Notes: generated by a model from the sequence alone, not told the origin. A stretch of DNA of 64,000 nt from CALMZY01 sp052033915 (GCA_052033915.1 JBPOJF010000003.1:62001-126000), one strand, 5' to 3'. Shown: positions 50,696 to 59,570, counted from the first letter of the stretch. Translations and numbers: made by a program.

Positions 50696-51538
50696 CTACC
50701 GCACCAGCATTACGGGCGCCGTGGAATTCGCGATGATCTGCGCGGTCGTGCTGCCGACGATCATCTTCCGGATACGGCTGTGGCCGTACGCGCCGATGAC
50801 GATCAGATCGCAGCGCTCGTTGCGCGCGTTCTCGAGAATCGCCGCGGACGGCTTGCCCTGGACGACGAGGTTCAGCGCCTGCAGCCCGTGCGCCTTGACC
50901 AGGTCGCACGCGTCCTTCGAGATGTCGTCCGCGCGCGTCGCGTCCTCGTTCTCCGCGACGGTCAGCAGCACGAGTTCCGCCTGGATCGCCTGCGCCAGTT
51001 CCGTGGCCTCGTGGAGGGCCCGGCCGGCGTGCGAGCTGCCGTCGTACGCGGCGAGAATCCGGGTGATGGGCCGGAAGGCGCCGGGCGTGACCAGGCAGGG
51101 TTTGGCCGACTGGCGCACCACGCGCTCCACGATGGACCCGCTCATGTCGCCGATCCATTTCGCGTGCTCGCCCTTCTGGCCCATGACGACCAGTTCCGCG
51201 CGCGCTTCTTCTTCGAGGATGACTTTCGGCGGATGGCCCCTCTTCACGACGGCCTCGGCCTGGATGCCCGCCTCCTCGCAGCGGCTGTGGAACGCGCGAA
51301 GGATCGTGTTGCCCTTTTCCTCCATCAATTTCCGGAACTGCTGAAGCTGGGCCCCGTACGGCTGGGCGCCGATCCAGCCGGAGATATCGGCCATCAGCGG
51401 ACCTTCGAGCATGCGCGAATCGAGCACGTGCAGCCCGAGCAGGCGCGCGCCGAGCTGACGGGTCAGGTGTATCGCGTATTCGCAGGCCACATCGCCGTGC
51501 GGGGATCCATCCGTGCAGACCAGAATGCTCTTGATCAT
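50696..51538 (-). CDS. Universal stress protein with two UspA domains
   Basis: The 280-residue protein has two tandem UspA domains: residues 1-150 (MIKSILVCTDGSPHGDVACE, then LVVMGQKGEHAKWIGDMSGS) and 155-280 (ITRILAAYDGSSHAGRALHE, then LIVIGAYGHSRIRKMIVGST). The second domain has the G-x2-G-x9-G-(S/T) nucleotide-binding motif, and the first has a similar but less regular one. Usp proteins bind ATP and are induced in stress and growth arrest; the exact role is unknown. The ATG at 51538 follows an AAAAGGATA ribosome site. It is divergent from ftsK, with the intergenic region 51539-51664 as promoter region. Confidence 0.92.
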   Translation of the reverse strand: MIKSILVCTDGSPHGDVACEYAIHLTRQLGARLLGLHVLDSRMLEGPLMADISGWIGAQPYGAQLQQFRKLMEEKGNTILRAFHSRCEEAGIQAEAVVKRGHPPKVILEEEARAELVVMGQKGEHAKWIGDMSGSIVERVVRQSAKPCLVTPGAFRPITRILAAYDGSSHAGRALHEATELAQAIQAELVLLTVAENEDATRADDISKDACDLVKAHGLQALNLVVQGKPSAAILENARNERCDLIVIGAYGHSRIRKMIVGSTTAQIIANSTAPVMLVR

Positions 51539-51664
51539 GAGGGTATCCTTTTCCTGAGCTTGAAATCTGCCGTCATGATGCCGGGCCGTCCGCGATTTGT
51601 CGAGGCCGGGGAGTTGACGCGTCGTTCTTGCACGGGGCGGCTTCCGGTTGCTATGTTACCGCCC

Positions 51665-54043
51665 ATGGCTGTCAAAAAGGAAATTGTCCGCACCGGCTGG
51701 AGAGAGCTTTGGGGCATCATCCTGGTCGGGTTGAGCGTGCTCGTGCTTTTGAGTCTGATCTCGTACCAGCCGGGGGATATTCCGCTGGTCCAGACGCCCC
51801 CCAACTCTCCGGCCCAGAATTTCATCGGCCCGGTCGGGGCATGGATTGCCTACACGATTTTCATGGGGCTGGGCGTGGTCGGCTACCTGGTGTCGGTCAT
51901 TCTCGGGATCACCGGCCTCCTGCTGATCTTTAAGCGCGAGGGGCGCGTGTGGCCAAAGGTGCTGTGGATGCTGGCGATTCTCGTCTCGTTCCTGTGCCTG
52001 GTCGAACTCAAGGACTCGTCGTGGTCCGGCTGGACCGAGCGGTTCAACATCGGCGGTCCCGGCGGGGCGCTGGGCATGCTGATCGCCCGGGACTTCTTCA
52101 TCCGCTTCCTCGGCGTGATGGGCGCCGGTCTGATCGCCACGGTCGTGCTGATCGCCGGGATCATCTTCCTGATCGAAGTTCATCCCGTCACCCTGGCCCG
52201 GCAGTTGGGCGCACTCTCAGGCGCGCTGTACCGCAAGTTCGACGCGCTGCTGGCGGAGCGGCGCGACCAGCGGGATCAGATCGAGCGCGAACAGCGTGAG
52301 CTGGCGAAGCGGCGGCGGCGTCTCGAAGAGGCGATGAAGGAGCAGGAGTCCGTCAAACAGAAAGAGACGCGCCGCAAGCCCGCGATCGGGCCTGCCGTGG
52401 TCATCAAGCCCGAGGCGCTTCAGCCGCCGGTTCCCGAGGACGATGAGCCCGAAGAGATCATTCCGCCTCCGCCTCCCAGACGCGAGCGGCAGAAATCGGT
52501 CAAGACGGAGGATTCGGCTGCGGGTCCGGCCGTGGTCGGTTCCGCCGGCTCGCCGTTCAAGCTCCCGCCGATGGAACTGATCGATCCTCTGCCTCCGGAG
52601 AAGGACCGGGAGATCAAGGGCGATTTCCAGGCCGGTGCCGCTGTCCTGAAGGAAACGCTCACCGAGTTCGGCATTGACGCGGATATCACGAATGTCGAAC
52701 GCGGGCCGGTGGTCACCCGCTACGAGGTGCTGCCCGCCCCGGGCGTGCGCGTGGAGCGAATTGCCGCGCTGAACAACAACATCGGGCTTGCGATGAAGGC
52801 GGAGAGCGTGCGCATCCAGGCGCCGATTCCGGGCAAGGGCGTCGTCGGTATCGAGGTTCCCAATTCCAATACCACCCTGGTCTGCCTGCGCGAGGTGCTC
52901 GAGAGCAACGCGTGGCTGTCCGGCAAGGCGGCCTTGCCGCTGGTGCTGGGCAAGGACGTCGGCGGGCGCGTGATCGTGGCCGATCTCTCGGAAATGCCCC
53001 ACATGCTGATTGCCGGCGCGACCGGCTCCGGCAAGACCGTCTGCATGAATTCCGTGCTCGCCGGCCTGCTGATGTCGCGCACGCCCGACCAGATGCGCCT
53101 GATGCTGATCGATCCCAAGATCGTCGAATTTGCGGCGTACAACCGCCTGCCGCACCTGGTGGTTCCCGTCATCACGGACCCGAAGAAAGTCGCGATCGGG
53201 TTGCGCTGGGCGATCACGGAGATGGAGAAGCGGTACAAGCTGTTCGCGCGCGTCGGGGTCCGGAACATCAAGTCGTTCAACAGCCGGCCGATCGCCAAGC
53301 AGGAGGAACTGTTCGCGGGTCCGGAGTCGGAAGAGGAGAGGCCCGAGGAGAAGACGCCGGACCGCCTGCCGTATATCGTCATCGTCGTGGACGAACTCGC
53401 CGATCTGATGCTCGCGGCGCAGGCGGACATCGAGAACGGCATTGCGCGCCTGGCCCAGTTGTCGCGCGCGGTCGGTATTCACATGATCCTCGCCACGCAG
53501 CGGCCCTCGGTCAATGTCATCACCGGCACCATCAAGGCCAACTTCCCCGCGCGGATCTCCTTCCAGGTGGCCCAGAAGGTGGATAGCCGGACGATCCTCG
53601 ACGCGAACGGCGCCGACAAGCTGCTGGGCAAGGGCGATATGCTCTTCCTGCCCCCGGGCAGCGGCAAGCTGATCCGCGCGCAGGGCACCATGACGACGGA
53701 CGCGGAGCTTCATCGCATCGTGGATTTCTGGAAGAAGCAGGGCGTGCCGAACTACGAGACCGCCATCAAGGAAAAGATCGAAAACGCCAGCGCGATCGAC
53801 ATGGACAACGGCGAGGACGACGAGTTGTTGGAGGCGGCGATCGAGATTATCCGGCAGACCAAGCGCGCTTCGACCTCCTCCCTTCAGCGGCGTCTGCGGA
53901 TCGGTTACACGCGCGCCGCGCGGCTGATGGATATCCTGGAAGCCCGCGGAGTGGTGGGCCCGGCGCAGGGTTCGGATCCGCGGGAGATTCTGGTCGATTT
54001 GGACGGCCAGATACCGCAGAATAAACCGGACGGCACGGAGTAA
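51665..54043 (+). CDS. ftsK: DNA translocase FtsK/SpoIIIE
   Basis: FtsK anchors at the division septum and pumps chromosomal DNA toward dif sites. The 792-residue protein has four N-terminal membrane helices (about residues 15-180) and a charged linker to about 300. The FtsK core includes Walker A GATGSGKT (451-458), Walker B in IVIVVDELADLMLAAQADIE, and RAVGIHMILATQRPSVNVIT. The C-terminal winged-helix gamma domain is RRLRIGYTRAARLMDILEAR. The long open frame from 49613 is antisense, so ATG 51665 (or 51653) is the start. The RodZ-like gene starts 7 bp after the stop, then pgsA overlaps, so this is an operon. Confidence 0.95.
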   Translation: MAVKKEIVRTGWRELWGIILVGLSVLVLLSLISYQPGDIPLVQTPPNSPAQNFIGPVGAWIAYTIFMGLGVVGYLVSVILGITGLLLIFKREGRVWPKVLWMLAILVSFLCLVELKDSSWSGWTERFNIGGPGGALGMLIARDFFIRFLGVMGAGLIATVVLIAGIIFLIEVHPVTLARQLGALSGALYRKFDALLAERRDQRDQIEREQRELAKRRRRLEEAMKEQESVKQKETRRKPAIGPAVVIKPEALQPPVPEDDEPEEIIPPPPPRRERQKSVKTEDSAAGPAVVGSAGSPFKLPPMELIDPLPPEKDREIKGDFQAGAAVLKETLTEFGIDADITNVERGPVVTRYEVLPAPGVRVERIAALNNNIGLAMKAESVRIQAPIPGKGVVGIEVPNSNTTLVCLREVLESNAWLSGKAALPLVLGKDVGGRVIVADLSEMPHMLIAGATGSGKTVCMNSVLAGLLMSRTPDQMRLMLIDPKIVEFAAYNRLPHLVVPVITDPKKVAIGLRWAITEMEKRYKLFARVGVRNIKSFNSRPIAKQEELFAGPESEEERPEEKTPDRLPYIVIVVDELADLMLAAQADIENGIARLAQLSRAVGIHMILATQRPSVNVITGTIKANFPARISFQVAQKVDSRTILDANGADKLLGKGDMLFLPPGSGKLIRAQGTMTTDAELHRIVDFWKKQGVPNYETAIKEKIENASAIDMDNGEDDELLEAAIEIIRQTKRASTSSLQRRLRIGYTRAARLMDILEARGVVGPAQGSDPREILVDLDGQIPQNKPDGTE

Positions 54044-54050
54044 CGGATTC

Positions 54051-54599
54051 ATGGCGACCATCGGACAGGTTTTGAAAGCAGCTCGCGAACAGAAGGGCGT
54101 GACGGCCTCCCAGGCCGCCGCCGCGACCCATATGAAAGTCCAGGTCGTGGAGGCGCTCGAGCGAGACGACTACAGCCGGATTGCCGCGCCCATGTACGTG
54201 AGGGGATTCCTCAAGCTGTACGGAGAGTACCTGGGCCTCGACCCGGCGCCGCTGATCCGGGAATACATGGAACTGCACTCGCCGAAGGATCGGCCGCCGC
54301 TCGTTTCGCAGGAAGCCCCGCCGTCGGATTCGGCCACCGAGCGCAAAAAGATCGAAATCGACGGGTCCAGGCTCAAGGCGTTTTTCGACAAGGTGAAGAA
54401 GCCGGTCGCCGTCGGCCTCGGCGTGATCGTGCTGGTCGTTGCGGCGGTGAACGGAATCACCCGCTGCAGCCGCCGGATTACCGAACCCCGGCAGGCGGCT
54501 GCGCCGGCGGCGTCGGAGAAAAAGACGCCGCTGCCCGTTCTTCGCGAGCCTCCTGATCCGTATATCGAGATTCCCACCCCAGGCCGGCCAAATCCGTGA
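54051..54599 (+). CDS. RodZ-like helix-turn-helix membrane protein
   Basis: The 182-residue protein has an N-terminal HTH_25-type domain (about residues 3-70: GQVLKAAREQKGVTASQAAA, then APMYVRGFLKLYGEYLGL). A basic linker and one membrane helix follow (about 120-140: VAVGLGVIVLVVAAVNGI). A short Pro-rich periplasmic tail completes the chain. RodZ links the cytoskeletal MreB to the envelope; this version lacks the large C-terminal DUF4115 domain, so it is a short RodZ-like protein. Its place after ftsK and before pgsA is a frequent arrangement. The stop TGA overlaps the GTG start of pgsA. Possible roles are in cell shape or gene regulation. Confidence 0.85.
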   Translation: MATIGQVLKAAREQKGVTASQAAAATHMKVQVVEALERDDYSRIAAPMYVRGFLKLYGEYLGLDPAPLIREYMELHSPKDRPPLVSQEAPPSDSATERKKIEIDGSRLKAFFDKVKKPVAVGLGVIVLVVAAVNGITRCSRRITEPRQAAAPAASEKKTPLPVLREPPDPYIEIPTPGRPNP

Positions 54600-55183
54600 A
54601 TGTCCCTAATACATTGACTCTCAGCCGGCTTGTCCTGGCAGTCATAATGATGGTTTTTCTCTCGGTGGACCTCCCGTTCGCGAGCACCCTCGCTCTGCTG
54701 GTGTTCGTGGTTGCGGGAATCACGGACTACCTGGATGGCTACCTGGCGCGCAACAGGTACGGCGTGACCTCGTTCGGCAGCCTCATGGATCCGGTCACGG
54801 ACAAGGTGCTCGTCTGCGCGGCGTTTGTCAGCTTCGTGGAGGTCGGAATCGTCCCCGCGTGGATCGTCGTCATCATCATCTCCCGGGAGTTCCTGGTGAC
54901 GGGCCTGCGCCTTCTCGCGGCGAACAAGGGCCTGATGCTCGCGGCCGGAAGATGGGGGAAACACAAAACGATCTGGCAGATCATCGCCATCTCGGCCCTC
55001 CTCCTCGGTCTGGCCATCCGCAACGACCTGCTGCGGAACTCCGACGCCAAGTTGTTGCAGGACTACGACTTCTGCTTCGGAGTGATCGCGCTGGCCACGG
55101 CCTTCGGGGTGGCCCTCATCACGATGGCCTCCGGCATTCTTTATTTCATGGAACATCGCAGTGTCATTTCAGGCCGCGGATGA
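54596..55183 (+). CDS. pgsA: CDP-diacylglycerol-glycerol-3-phosphate 3-phosphatidyltransferase
   Basis: PgsA makes phosphatidylglycerophosphate from CDP-diacylglycerol and glycerol 3-phosphate in the inner membrane. The CDP-alcohol phosphatidyltransferase motif is complete: DYLDGYLARNRYGVTSFGSL then MDPVTDK, giving the spacing DxxDGxxAR...G...D...D. The 195-residue length and six hydrophobic segments fit. The GTG start at 54596 overlaps the upstream stop (GTGA), showing translational coupling to the RodZ-like gene. It shares the glycerol-3-phosphate route with gpsA and plsY elsewhere in the window. Confidence 0.93.
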   Translation: MNVPNTLTLSRLVLAVIMMVFLSVDLPFASTLALLVFVVAGITDYLDGYLARNRYGVTSFGSLMDPVTDKVLVCAAFVSFVEVGIVPAWIVVIIISREFLVTGLRLLAANKGLMLAAGRWGKHKTIWQIIAISALLLGLAIRNDLLRNSDAKLLQDYDFCFGVIALATAFGVALITMASGILYFMEHRSVISGRG

Positions 55184-55208
55184 CCGCCGGCGCACAGGAA
55201 TCCCCCGT

Positions 55209-55766
55209 ATGAATCCACAGGAATGGAATATCAAGGCGCGCAGCGACAGTTGCCAGGCGTGCAACAAAGCCTTCGCGGATGACGAAGTCTTCTTTTCGCG
55301 GCTGGACTTCGGCGAAGAGGGGTACGGGCGGCGGGATTACTGCGCCGTGTGCTGGAACGCCGCGGCCAGGAAGAACGCCCTCAGCGTCTGGAAAAGCGTG
55401 TACAAACTGCCGCCCCCGCCGGCGCCCGAGCCGTTAAAGAAAGAGACGGCGGAGTCGCTGCTGCGCGAACTCATGGAGACCGAGGATTCGGCGAATCGGA
55501 ACACGATCTACATTCTCGCCGTCATGCTGGAACGCCGCCGCATCCTGATCGAACGCGACGTGCAGACGCGCGAAGACGGGGTGAAAGTCCGCGTGTACGA
55601 GCATCGGAAGACGGGCGAGACGTTTCTCGTTCCCGACCCGGGCCTCAAGTTATCGGAGCTGAAATCCGTCCAGGAAGAAGTCGTCGCTCGGCTCGGCGGC
55701 CGGGCGCCGGGGCAGGCTGAAGAGGCGGCGGGTTCCGCCACGGCTGCGGAAAACGTCGAATGCTGA
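55209..55766 (+). CDS. Hypothetical protein with an N-terminal zinc ribbon
   Basis: The 185-residue protein begins with a four-cysteine motif: CQACNKAF, then DYCAVCWNAAA, the spacing of a treble-clef-like zinc ribbon. A helical, charged middle (ESLLRELMETEDSANRNTIY and ILAVMLERRRILIERDVQTR) precedes a short beta-rich C-terminus (VYEHRKTGETFLVPD). I recall similar proteins as conserved hypotheticals of PVC bacteria, not an assigned family. ATG 55209 follows CAGGAA. It lies 25 bp after pgsA and may be in the same operon. The stop TGA lies in an inverted repeat (55762-55819). Confidence 0.7.
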   Translation: MNPQEWNIKARSDSCQACNKAFADDEVFFSRLDFGEEGYGRRDYCAVCWNAAARKNALSVWKSVYKLPPPPAPEPLKKETAESLLRELMETEDSANRNTIYILAVMLERRRILIERDVQTREDGVKVRVYEHRKTGETFLVPDPGLKLSELKSVQEEVVARLGGRAPGQAEEAAGSATAAENVEC

Positions 55767-55819
55767 ACGTCCAATCTTGAAGTGAGATAGGTAAGAGCCC
55801 GGTACCTTTAGAGTTCAGC
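55762..55819. repeat. GCTGAAC inverted repeat at the 3' end of the zinc-ribbon gene
   Basis: GCTGAAC (55762-55768) and GTTCAGC (55813-55819) are exact complements. GTT-initial units continue to the right (GTTCAGC, GTTGGGT, GTTCGAT) in 7-nt steps. The stop codon of the upstream gene falls inside the left arm. It resembles the other heptamer families in layout. Confidence 0.55.
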
Positions 55820-55853
55820 GTTGGGTGTTCGATCGAGGAACGGAGAATCCTTC

Positions 55854-57416
55854 ATGTTCGACCTCAAGATCACAGGCGGTCAACTGTTTGACGGAACCGG
55901 CAGGCCGGCGGTCCGCGCCGATGTGGGGATCATGGGCGACCGGATCGCGGACATCGGCGACCTCTCGGGTGCGGAGGCAAAAAGCTCCGTCGATGCGGCG
56001 GGCAGGACCCTCTGTCCCGGATTCATTGATGTCCATTCCCATTCCGACGCGTACCTGCTGATCGAGCCTTCCGCGCCGAGCAAGATCCATCAGGGCGTGA
56101 CGACCGAAGTGTGCGGAAACTGCGGCGCCTCAGCCGCCCCGCGCGTCGGGCGTTACCCGATGCCCTCGGACTGGCGGGACAAGAAGTACCCTGGTCCGTG
56201 GACGACGGTTTCCGAGTATCGCGCGCTGCTCGAGCAGGTGAAGCCGGCGGTCAACGTGGTCCTGTTGATTGGTCATAACGCCATTCGCGCGGGGGTGCTT
56301 GGGTACGAAGGGCGGTCGGCGACGGACTCGGAGTTCAGGGCCATGGCGGACCTGCTGGCCCGGTCCCTCGACGAGGGCGGGGCGGGGTTGAGCACGGGAT
56401 TGATCTACTCGCCCGGGATGTTCGCGCCGCCGGAGGAGATCATCGGTCTCGCGCGGGTTCTCGCACAACGCGGCAAGATTTACACCTCCCACATGCGCAG
56501 CGAGGGGGCGAGGCTGCTGGAGGCCATTGACGAAACGCTCCACATCGGCCGGCAAACCGGTGTGCGGGTTCAAATTTCCCACCTCAAGACATCAGGCCGG
56601 AAAAACTGGCCTCTGCTCGACGCCGCGCTGGACAAGATCCGCAGGGCGAGGAATGAGGGTATCGAGGCGGCTTCCGACCGCTATCCCTACACGGCCGCCT
56701 GCACCGACCTCGATGTCATACTGCCCGATTGGGCTTCGGAAGGCGGCCGTGAAGTCGTTCTGAAGCGATTGCGCGACCCGCAGACCCGGAAACGAATTCG
56801 GGACGAACTGGCCGCCTCGCGCGACGCGCAGTACTGGGAGAGCGTCACCATCGGTACGACTCATCATCCGGCGAACCGGTCGTTCCAGGGCCTGCCGTCG
56901 GTCCATGTGGCGAAACAACTCTCCCTGGAGCCCGTGGATGCCGTTCTGCATCTCATGGATTCGGACGAACTTCATACCGGCGGAATCTTCTTTGGGATGA
57001 GCGAGGACAACCTGTGGCGGATTCTGCGGGAGCCGTACGTCATGCTCGGATCGGATGCCTCGATCCGTTCGCCGGACGGGCCGTTGAGCCAGGATCATCC
57101 GCATCCGCGCGCCTACGGCAGCTTCCCTCGGTTTCTGCGCGCCGCGCTCGACGGGAAGACCGTGGCTCTTCCCGAGGCGATTCGCAAGATGACGTCCCTT
57201 CCGGCGTCGCAATTCGGCTTAAAGGACCGGGGCGTCCTCGCCGTGGGGAAAAAGGCCGATATCGTGGTGTTTGATCCGGCGGAAGTGCGCGATACGGCCT
57301 CCTTTGAGAAGCCCCACCAGCTCGCGAAAGGCATCGACCTCGTTGTGGTGAACGGCATTGTCACAATACAGGACGGCCGGATGACGGGGAAGAGGGCGGG
57401 GGCGTTCCTGGATTGA
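55854..57416 (+). CDS. N-acyl-D-amino-acid deacylase / D-aminoacylase-type amidohydrolase
   Basis: The 520-residue metal-dependent amidohydrolase carries GFIDVHSHSDAYLL with the metal-binding HxH-type pattern. TTEVCGNCGASAAP matches the Cys-containing metal site of D-aminoacylases. YTSHMRSEGARLLEAIDE, VQISHLKTSG (Lys/His ligand region) and the catalytic Asp in MLGSDASIRSPDGPL complete the set. These features fit the N-acyl-D-amino-acid deacylase family, which cleaves N-acyl-D-amino acids to D-amino acids. Signal peptide and membrane segments are absent, so it should be cytoplasmic. ATG 55854 follows GAGGAACGGAG. It is the only gene in its transcription unit; the flanking gene is convergent. 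Confidence 0.85.
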   Translation: MFDLKITGGQLFDGTGRPAVRADVGIMGDRIADIGDLSGAEAKSSVDAAGRTLCPGFIDVHSHSDAYLLIEPSAPSKIHQGVTTEVCGNCGASAAPRVGRYPMPSDWRDKKYPGPWTTVSEYRALLEQVKPAVNVVLLIGHNAIRAGVLGYEGRSATDSEFRAMADLLARSLDEGGAGLSTGLIYSPGMFAPPEEIIGLARVLAQRGKIYTSHMRSEGARLLEAIDETLHIGRQTGVRVQISHLKTSGRKNWPLLDAALDKIRRARNEGIEAASDRYPYTAACTDLDVILPDWASEGGREVVLKRLRDPQTRKRIRDELAASRDAQYWESVTIGTTHHPANRSFQGLPSVHVAKQLSLEPVDAVLHLMDSDELHTGGIFFGMSEDNLWRILREPYVMLGSDASIRSPDGPLSQDHPHPRAYGSFPRFLRAALDGKTVALPEAIRKMTSLPASQFGLKDRGVLAVGKKADIVVFDPAEVRDTASFEKPHQLAKGIDLVVVNGIVTIQDGRMTGKRAGAFLD

Positions 57417-57485
57417 ACGCCGCACGCGGATGCCCGCTCCCTGCCCGACGCGCGGCTCGGGGGATGCGCCTTCGTCTCTATCGAT

Positions 57486-58406
57486 TTACGGATTGATACG
57501 GATCAGGCTGGCCTGGCCGGTCACGGAAGACTCTTCCGTCTCAAAGACGCCGGTGATTTGATTCCCGACGTGCGTCCCCATCACATGAATCATGTCAAAC
57601 GGATCCGCGTTGTCCGGGTTAACGCCTTTCGTGTAGAAGAACCCGCTGGCGGGGCCCTCGTTCAGCGAGAAGAGCCGGCCGATATTGTTGCTGCCGAAAC
57701 CGATAATGTTCGTGGCCAGGCCGCGCGAATCGACCTCCAGCCGGATTGGGCGATGGATTGTGGCGCCGGGAAACGTATGTGTCAGGACGCCCGTCCAGAC
57801 ACCCATGCAGCGTGAATCATCCTCCACGCGGCGGATGACGGCGCCTGCATAAGGGGCGCCCAGCAGGATCAGGTTACGGTCCGAGAACCCGCCGCGCAGA
57901 TGGACCTGCTCGTCGTTGGTGATGAAGGTGAGATCGACCATGCCCGTCGCCCCGACGGTAAAGTATCCCGAAGGAGCCCTGGGGATGAACAGCGCGCTTT
58001 CGCTGATGATCCCGTCCTCCAGGGCGACGAAGTGAGTATTTCCGTGGGTCTCGTCGATGATTATCCATGCGTCGCGCATGTCGGCCGGTGTGAAGGATTG
58101 ACGGACCCGGTAGAACATCGGCACAGATACCGTGGTCGCGGCGCCTGTGGTCACGATGCTGTCCAGACTGTGCCAGTCGTTTGACCAGGGACCGGAGAGA
58201 TTGGGCGCCCACTGCACGGCGAATCCATGTACGCCGGGCGTGTTCGTCCAAGACAGCCAGCCGTTGCCGGATAAGGATACGATCACGGGCGGATTTTCGG
58301 CGGGGGCCGGCAAGGTCATCGAGCCGACGAGCCATAGAAAAGCCGCGGCAACGATCCCATACCGGAATATGCGCGCCCGGCTCCAAGCAGAGAAGTGGGA
58401 AGACAT
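57486..58406 (-). CDS. Secreted hypothetical protein
   Basis: The start is ATG 58406, preceded by GGAAGGAGACG. The first 35 or so residues hold a basic stretch and a hydrophobic core (YGIVAAAFLWLVGSMTLPA) then PAPAEN, a likely signal peptide. The mature chain has an Ig-like or fibronectin-like segment (GNGWLSWTNTPGVHGFAVQW) common in secreted PVC proteins, followed by an uncharacterised beta-rich domain (SESALFIPRAPSGYFTVG). I recognise no enzyme motif. The upstream in-frame extension to 58532 is not plausible. It may be surface-exposed or a small extracellular binding protein. The 117-bp gap to the RHS remnant contains no other gene. Confidence 0.6.
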   Translation of the reverse strand: MSSHFSAWSRARIFRYGIVAAAFLWLVGSMTLPAPAENPPVIVSLSGNGWLSWTNTPGVHGFAVQWAPNLSGPWSNDWHSLDSIVTTGAATTVSVPMFYRVRQSFTPADMRDAWIIIDETHGNTHFVALEDGIISESALFIPRAPSGYFTVGATGMVDLTFITNDEQVHLRGGFSDRNLILLGAPYAGAVIRRVEDDSRCMGVWTGVLTHTFPGATIHRPIRLEVDSRGLATNIIGFGSNNIGRLFSLNEGPASGFFYTKGVNPDNADPFDMIHVMGTHVGNQITGVFETEESSVTGQASLIRINP

Positions 58407-58523
58407 TTGCGTCTCCTTCCTACTACTATTTTCGCTACTTCTAGACGCCGCCGGGGTTGTTGTCAAAAACTTTGTATCAGGAAGTGATCGGGGGAGGGCA
58501 AAACACCCGAATTCAGCCCTTAA

Positions 58524-58673
58524 AACGATCATTATTGCGGAGGGGATACTTATGGCCCTGGAATTGATAACGTTTTAGCCATGACCGTACACACCGGCGC
58601 GACGTCACAAACCTACTTTTATGTCAAGGATCGGCTCGGTTCTGTCCACGCCCTCGTCAACTCCTCGAGGGGG
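58524..58673 (+). pseudogene. Remnant of an RHS-repeat protein core
   Basis: The frame after a stop at 58521 reads TYGPGIDNVLAMTVHTG and then YFYVKDRLGSVHALVNSSRG. YGPGIDNVLAM and DRLGSVHALV are conserved pieces of RHS/YD-repeat core sequences (DxLGSVRALV). The rest of the core and the usual toxin end are missing, and sequence downstream is no longer RHS-like. No other part of a long RHS gene lies nearby. It is best read as a fossil fragment of a polymorphic toxin or wall-associated RHS gene. Confidence 0.6.
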
Positions 58674-58811
58674 AGGGGGCCAGTAGTGTTGGGGCATGAT
58701 CTTTGCGGATGGACGTTGCGGGAGTTGGGCGAGAAAGCGGGAGGGATGGATGAGCATGGCGGGCAAGTTCGAGAGAGGGCTCAAGGAGGACGGAGCAAGG
58801 AGGCTGACGAA

Positions 58812-58887
<76 letters not shown>

Positions 58888-58900
58888 ACGCAAGGGGCTG

Positions 58901-58928
58901 ATACTACTGACAAACGGCTCGATGTCAA
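58901..58928 (-). promoter_or_regulatory. Promoter of the tRNA-Phe gene
   Basis: On the minus strand TTGACA (58923-58928) is an exact -35 and TAGTAT (58901-58906) a good -10, separated by 16 nt. The expected start is a few bases before the tRNA 5' end at 58887. The region is flanked by A/T-rich sequence. Confidence 0.7.
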
Positions 58929-58974
58929 CGCGAAGAAAAATAGTTCAAAAAAATTTAACACAAAGAATGACCGG

Positions 58975-59086
58975 GGTATATTTACTTGTAGCTCTGCGGA
59001 TTGGTCAGCCTTGAGGATCAAATATACCGAGAAAGAGCTAGGCTTGTTGAGGATAGCCTTTTAAGGTTCTGACCAGCACGCAGAGC
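58975..59086. repeat. Structured ~96-nt inverted repeat with an overlapping alternative stem
   Basis: GCTCTGCG (58991-58998) pairs with CGCAGAGC (59079-59086), and TGGTCAG (59002-59008) with CTGACCA (59069-59075), leaving symmetric 3-nt internal loops. Inside, AGGCT/AGCCT forms a further hairpin around 59040-59058. GGTATATTT (58975-58983) pairs with AAATATACC (59020-59028), which is mutually exclusive or pseudoknotted with the main stem. It lies downstream of the EIIA gene (minus) and upstream of the tRNA promoter. It could be a small RNA, attenuator or mobile-element remnant. I could not match it to 6S, tmRNA, SRP RNA or RNase P RNA. Confidence 0.5.
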
Positions 59087-59111
59087 CTTCTCTATTGTCC
59101 CGCCTTGACCC

Positions 59112-59570
59112 TTATGTTCCGGCCGGCCCTGAAAGGGCGTCAAGCACTTCATCCGGGCTGGTCGCGCTGAGAATGCGGTCGCGCACGGCGCTGTCGTTGA
59201 GTTGGCGGCTGATCTCGGCGAGGAATTGGATGTGCGGTCCGGTGCGCGTGTCGGGCGAGAGCGTCATCACGAAGATCCTCGAGGGCAGGCCGTCCAGAGA
59301 CCCGAAATCCGTGCCGTCTTTCTTGACCGCGATCGCCGCCACGAGGGAGTCCACCTTGTCGGTCTTTCCGTGCGGAATGGCGATGCCGTTCTGCATGCCG
59401 GTGGACATCTTGCGCTCCCGGTCGATGACGGCTTTCAGGGCGTCTTTCTTCTCCCTGATCTTTCCGGATGCCATCAGAAAATCGATCATCTCCTCGATGA
59501 TCGCTTCCTTCGCGTTGCTCTTCAGATCCAGCAGAACCGCGTCTTTCGACAATGTCTTTCTGAGGTTCAT
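59112..59570 (-). CDS. PTS EIIA type-2 domain protein, PtsN-like
   Basis: The 152-residue protein is a single EIIA type-2 domain like PtsN (EIIA-Ntr) or mannitol/fructose EIIA. LSKDAVLLDLKSNAKEAIIE opens the fold, and QNGIAIPHGKTDKVDSLVAA has the active-site His in the IPHG loop. No EIIB, EIIC, HPr or EI genes are near, so a regulatory nitrogen-PTS type role is more likely than sugar uptake. ATG 59570 is taken; the longer frame from 59744 has no domain homology. It is divergent from the zinc-ribbon-EIIA gene at 59875. The structured repeat lies 26 bp past its stop. Confidence 0.85.
   Translation of the reverse strand: MNLRKTLSKDAVLLDLKSNAKEAIIEEMIDFLMASGKIREKKDALKAVIDRERKMSTGMQNGIAIPHGKTDKVDSLVAAIAVKKDGTDFGSLDGLPSRIFVMTLSPDTRTGPHIQFLAEISRQLNDSAVRDRILSATSPDEVLDALSGPAGT

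Noticed and set aside
49613..51664. N-terminal extension of the ftsK frame by about 684 codons
   Set aside because: The extension is antisense to the rmuC and usp genes; FtsK homology begins at ATG 51665.
52217..54061. 614-codon minus-strand ORF opposite ftsK
   Set aside because: It is a GC-rich shadow frame antisense to conserved FtsK motifs.
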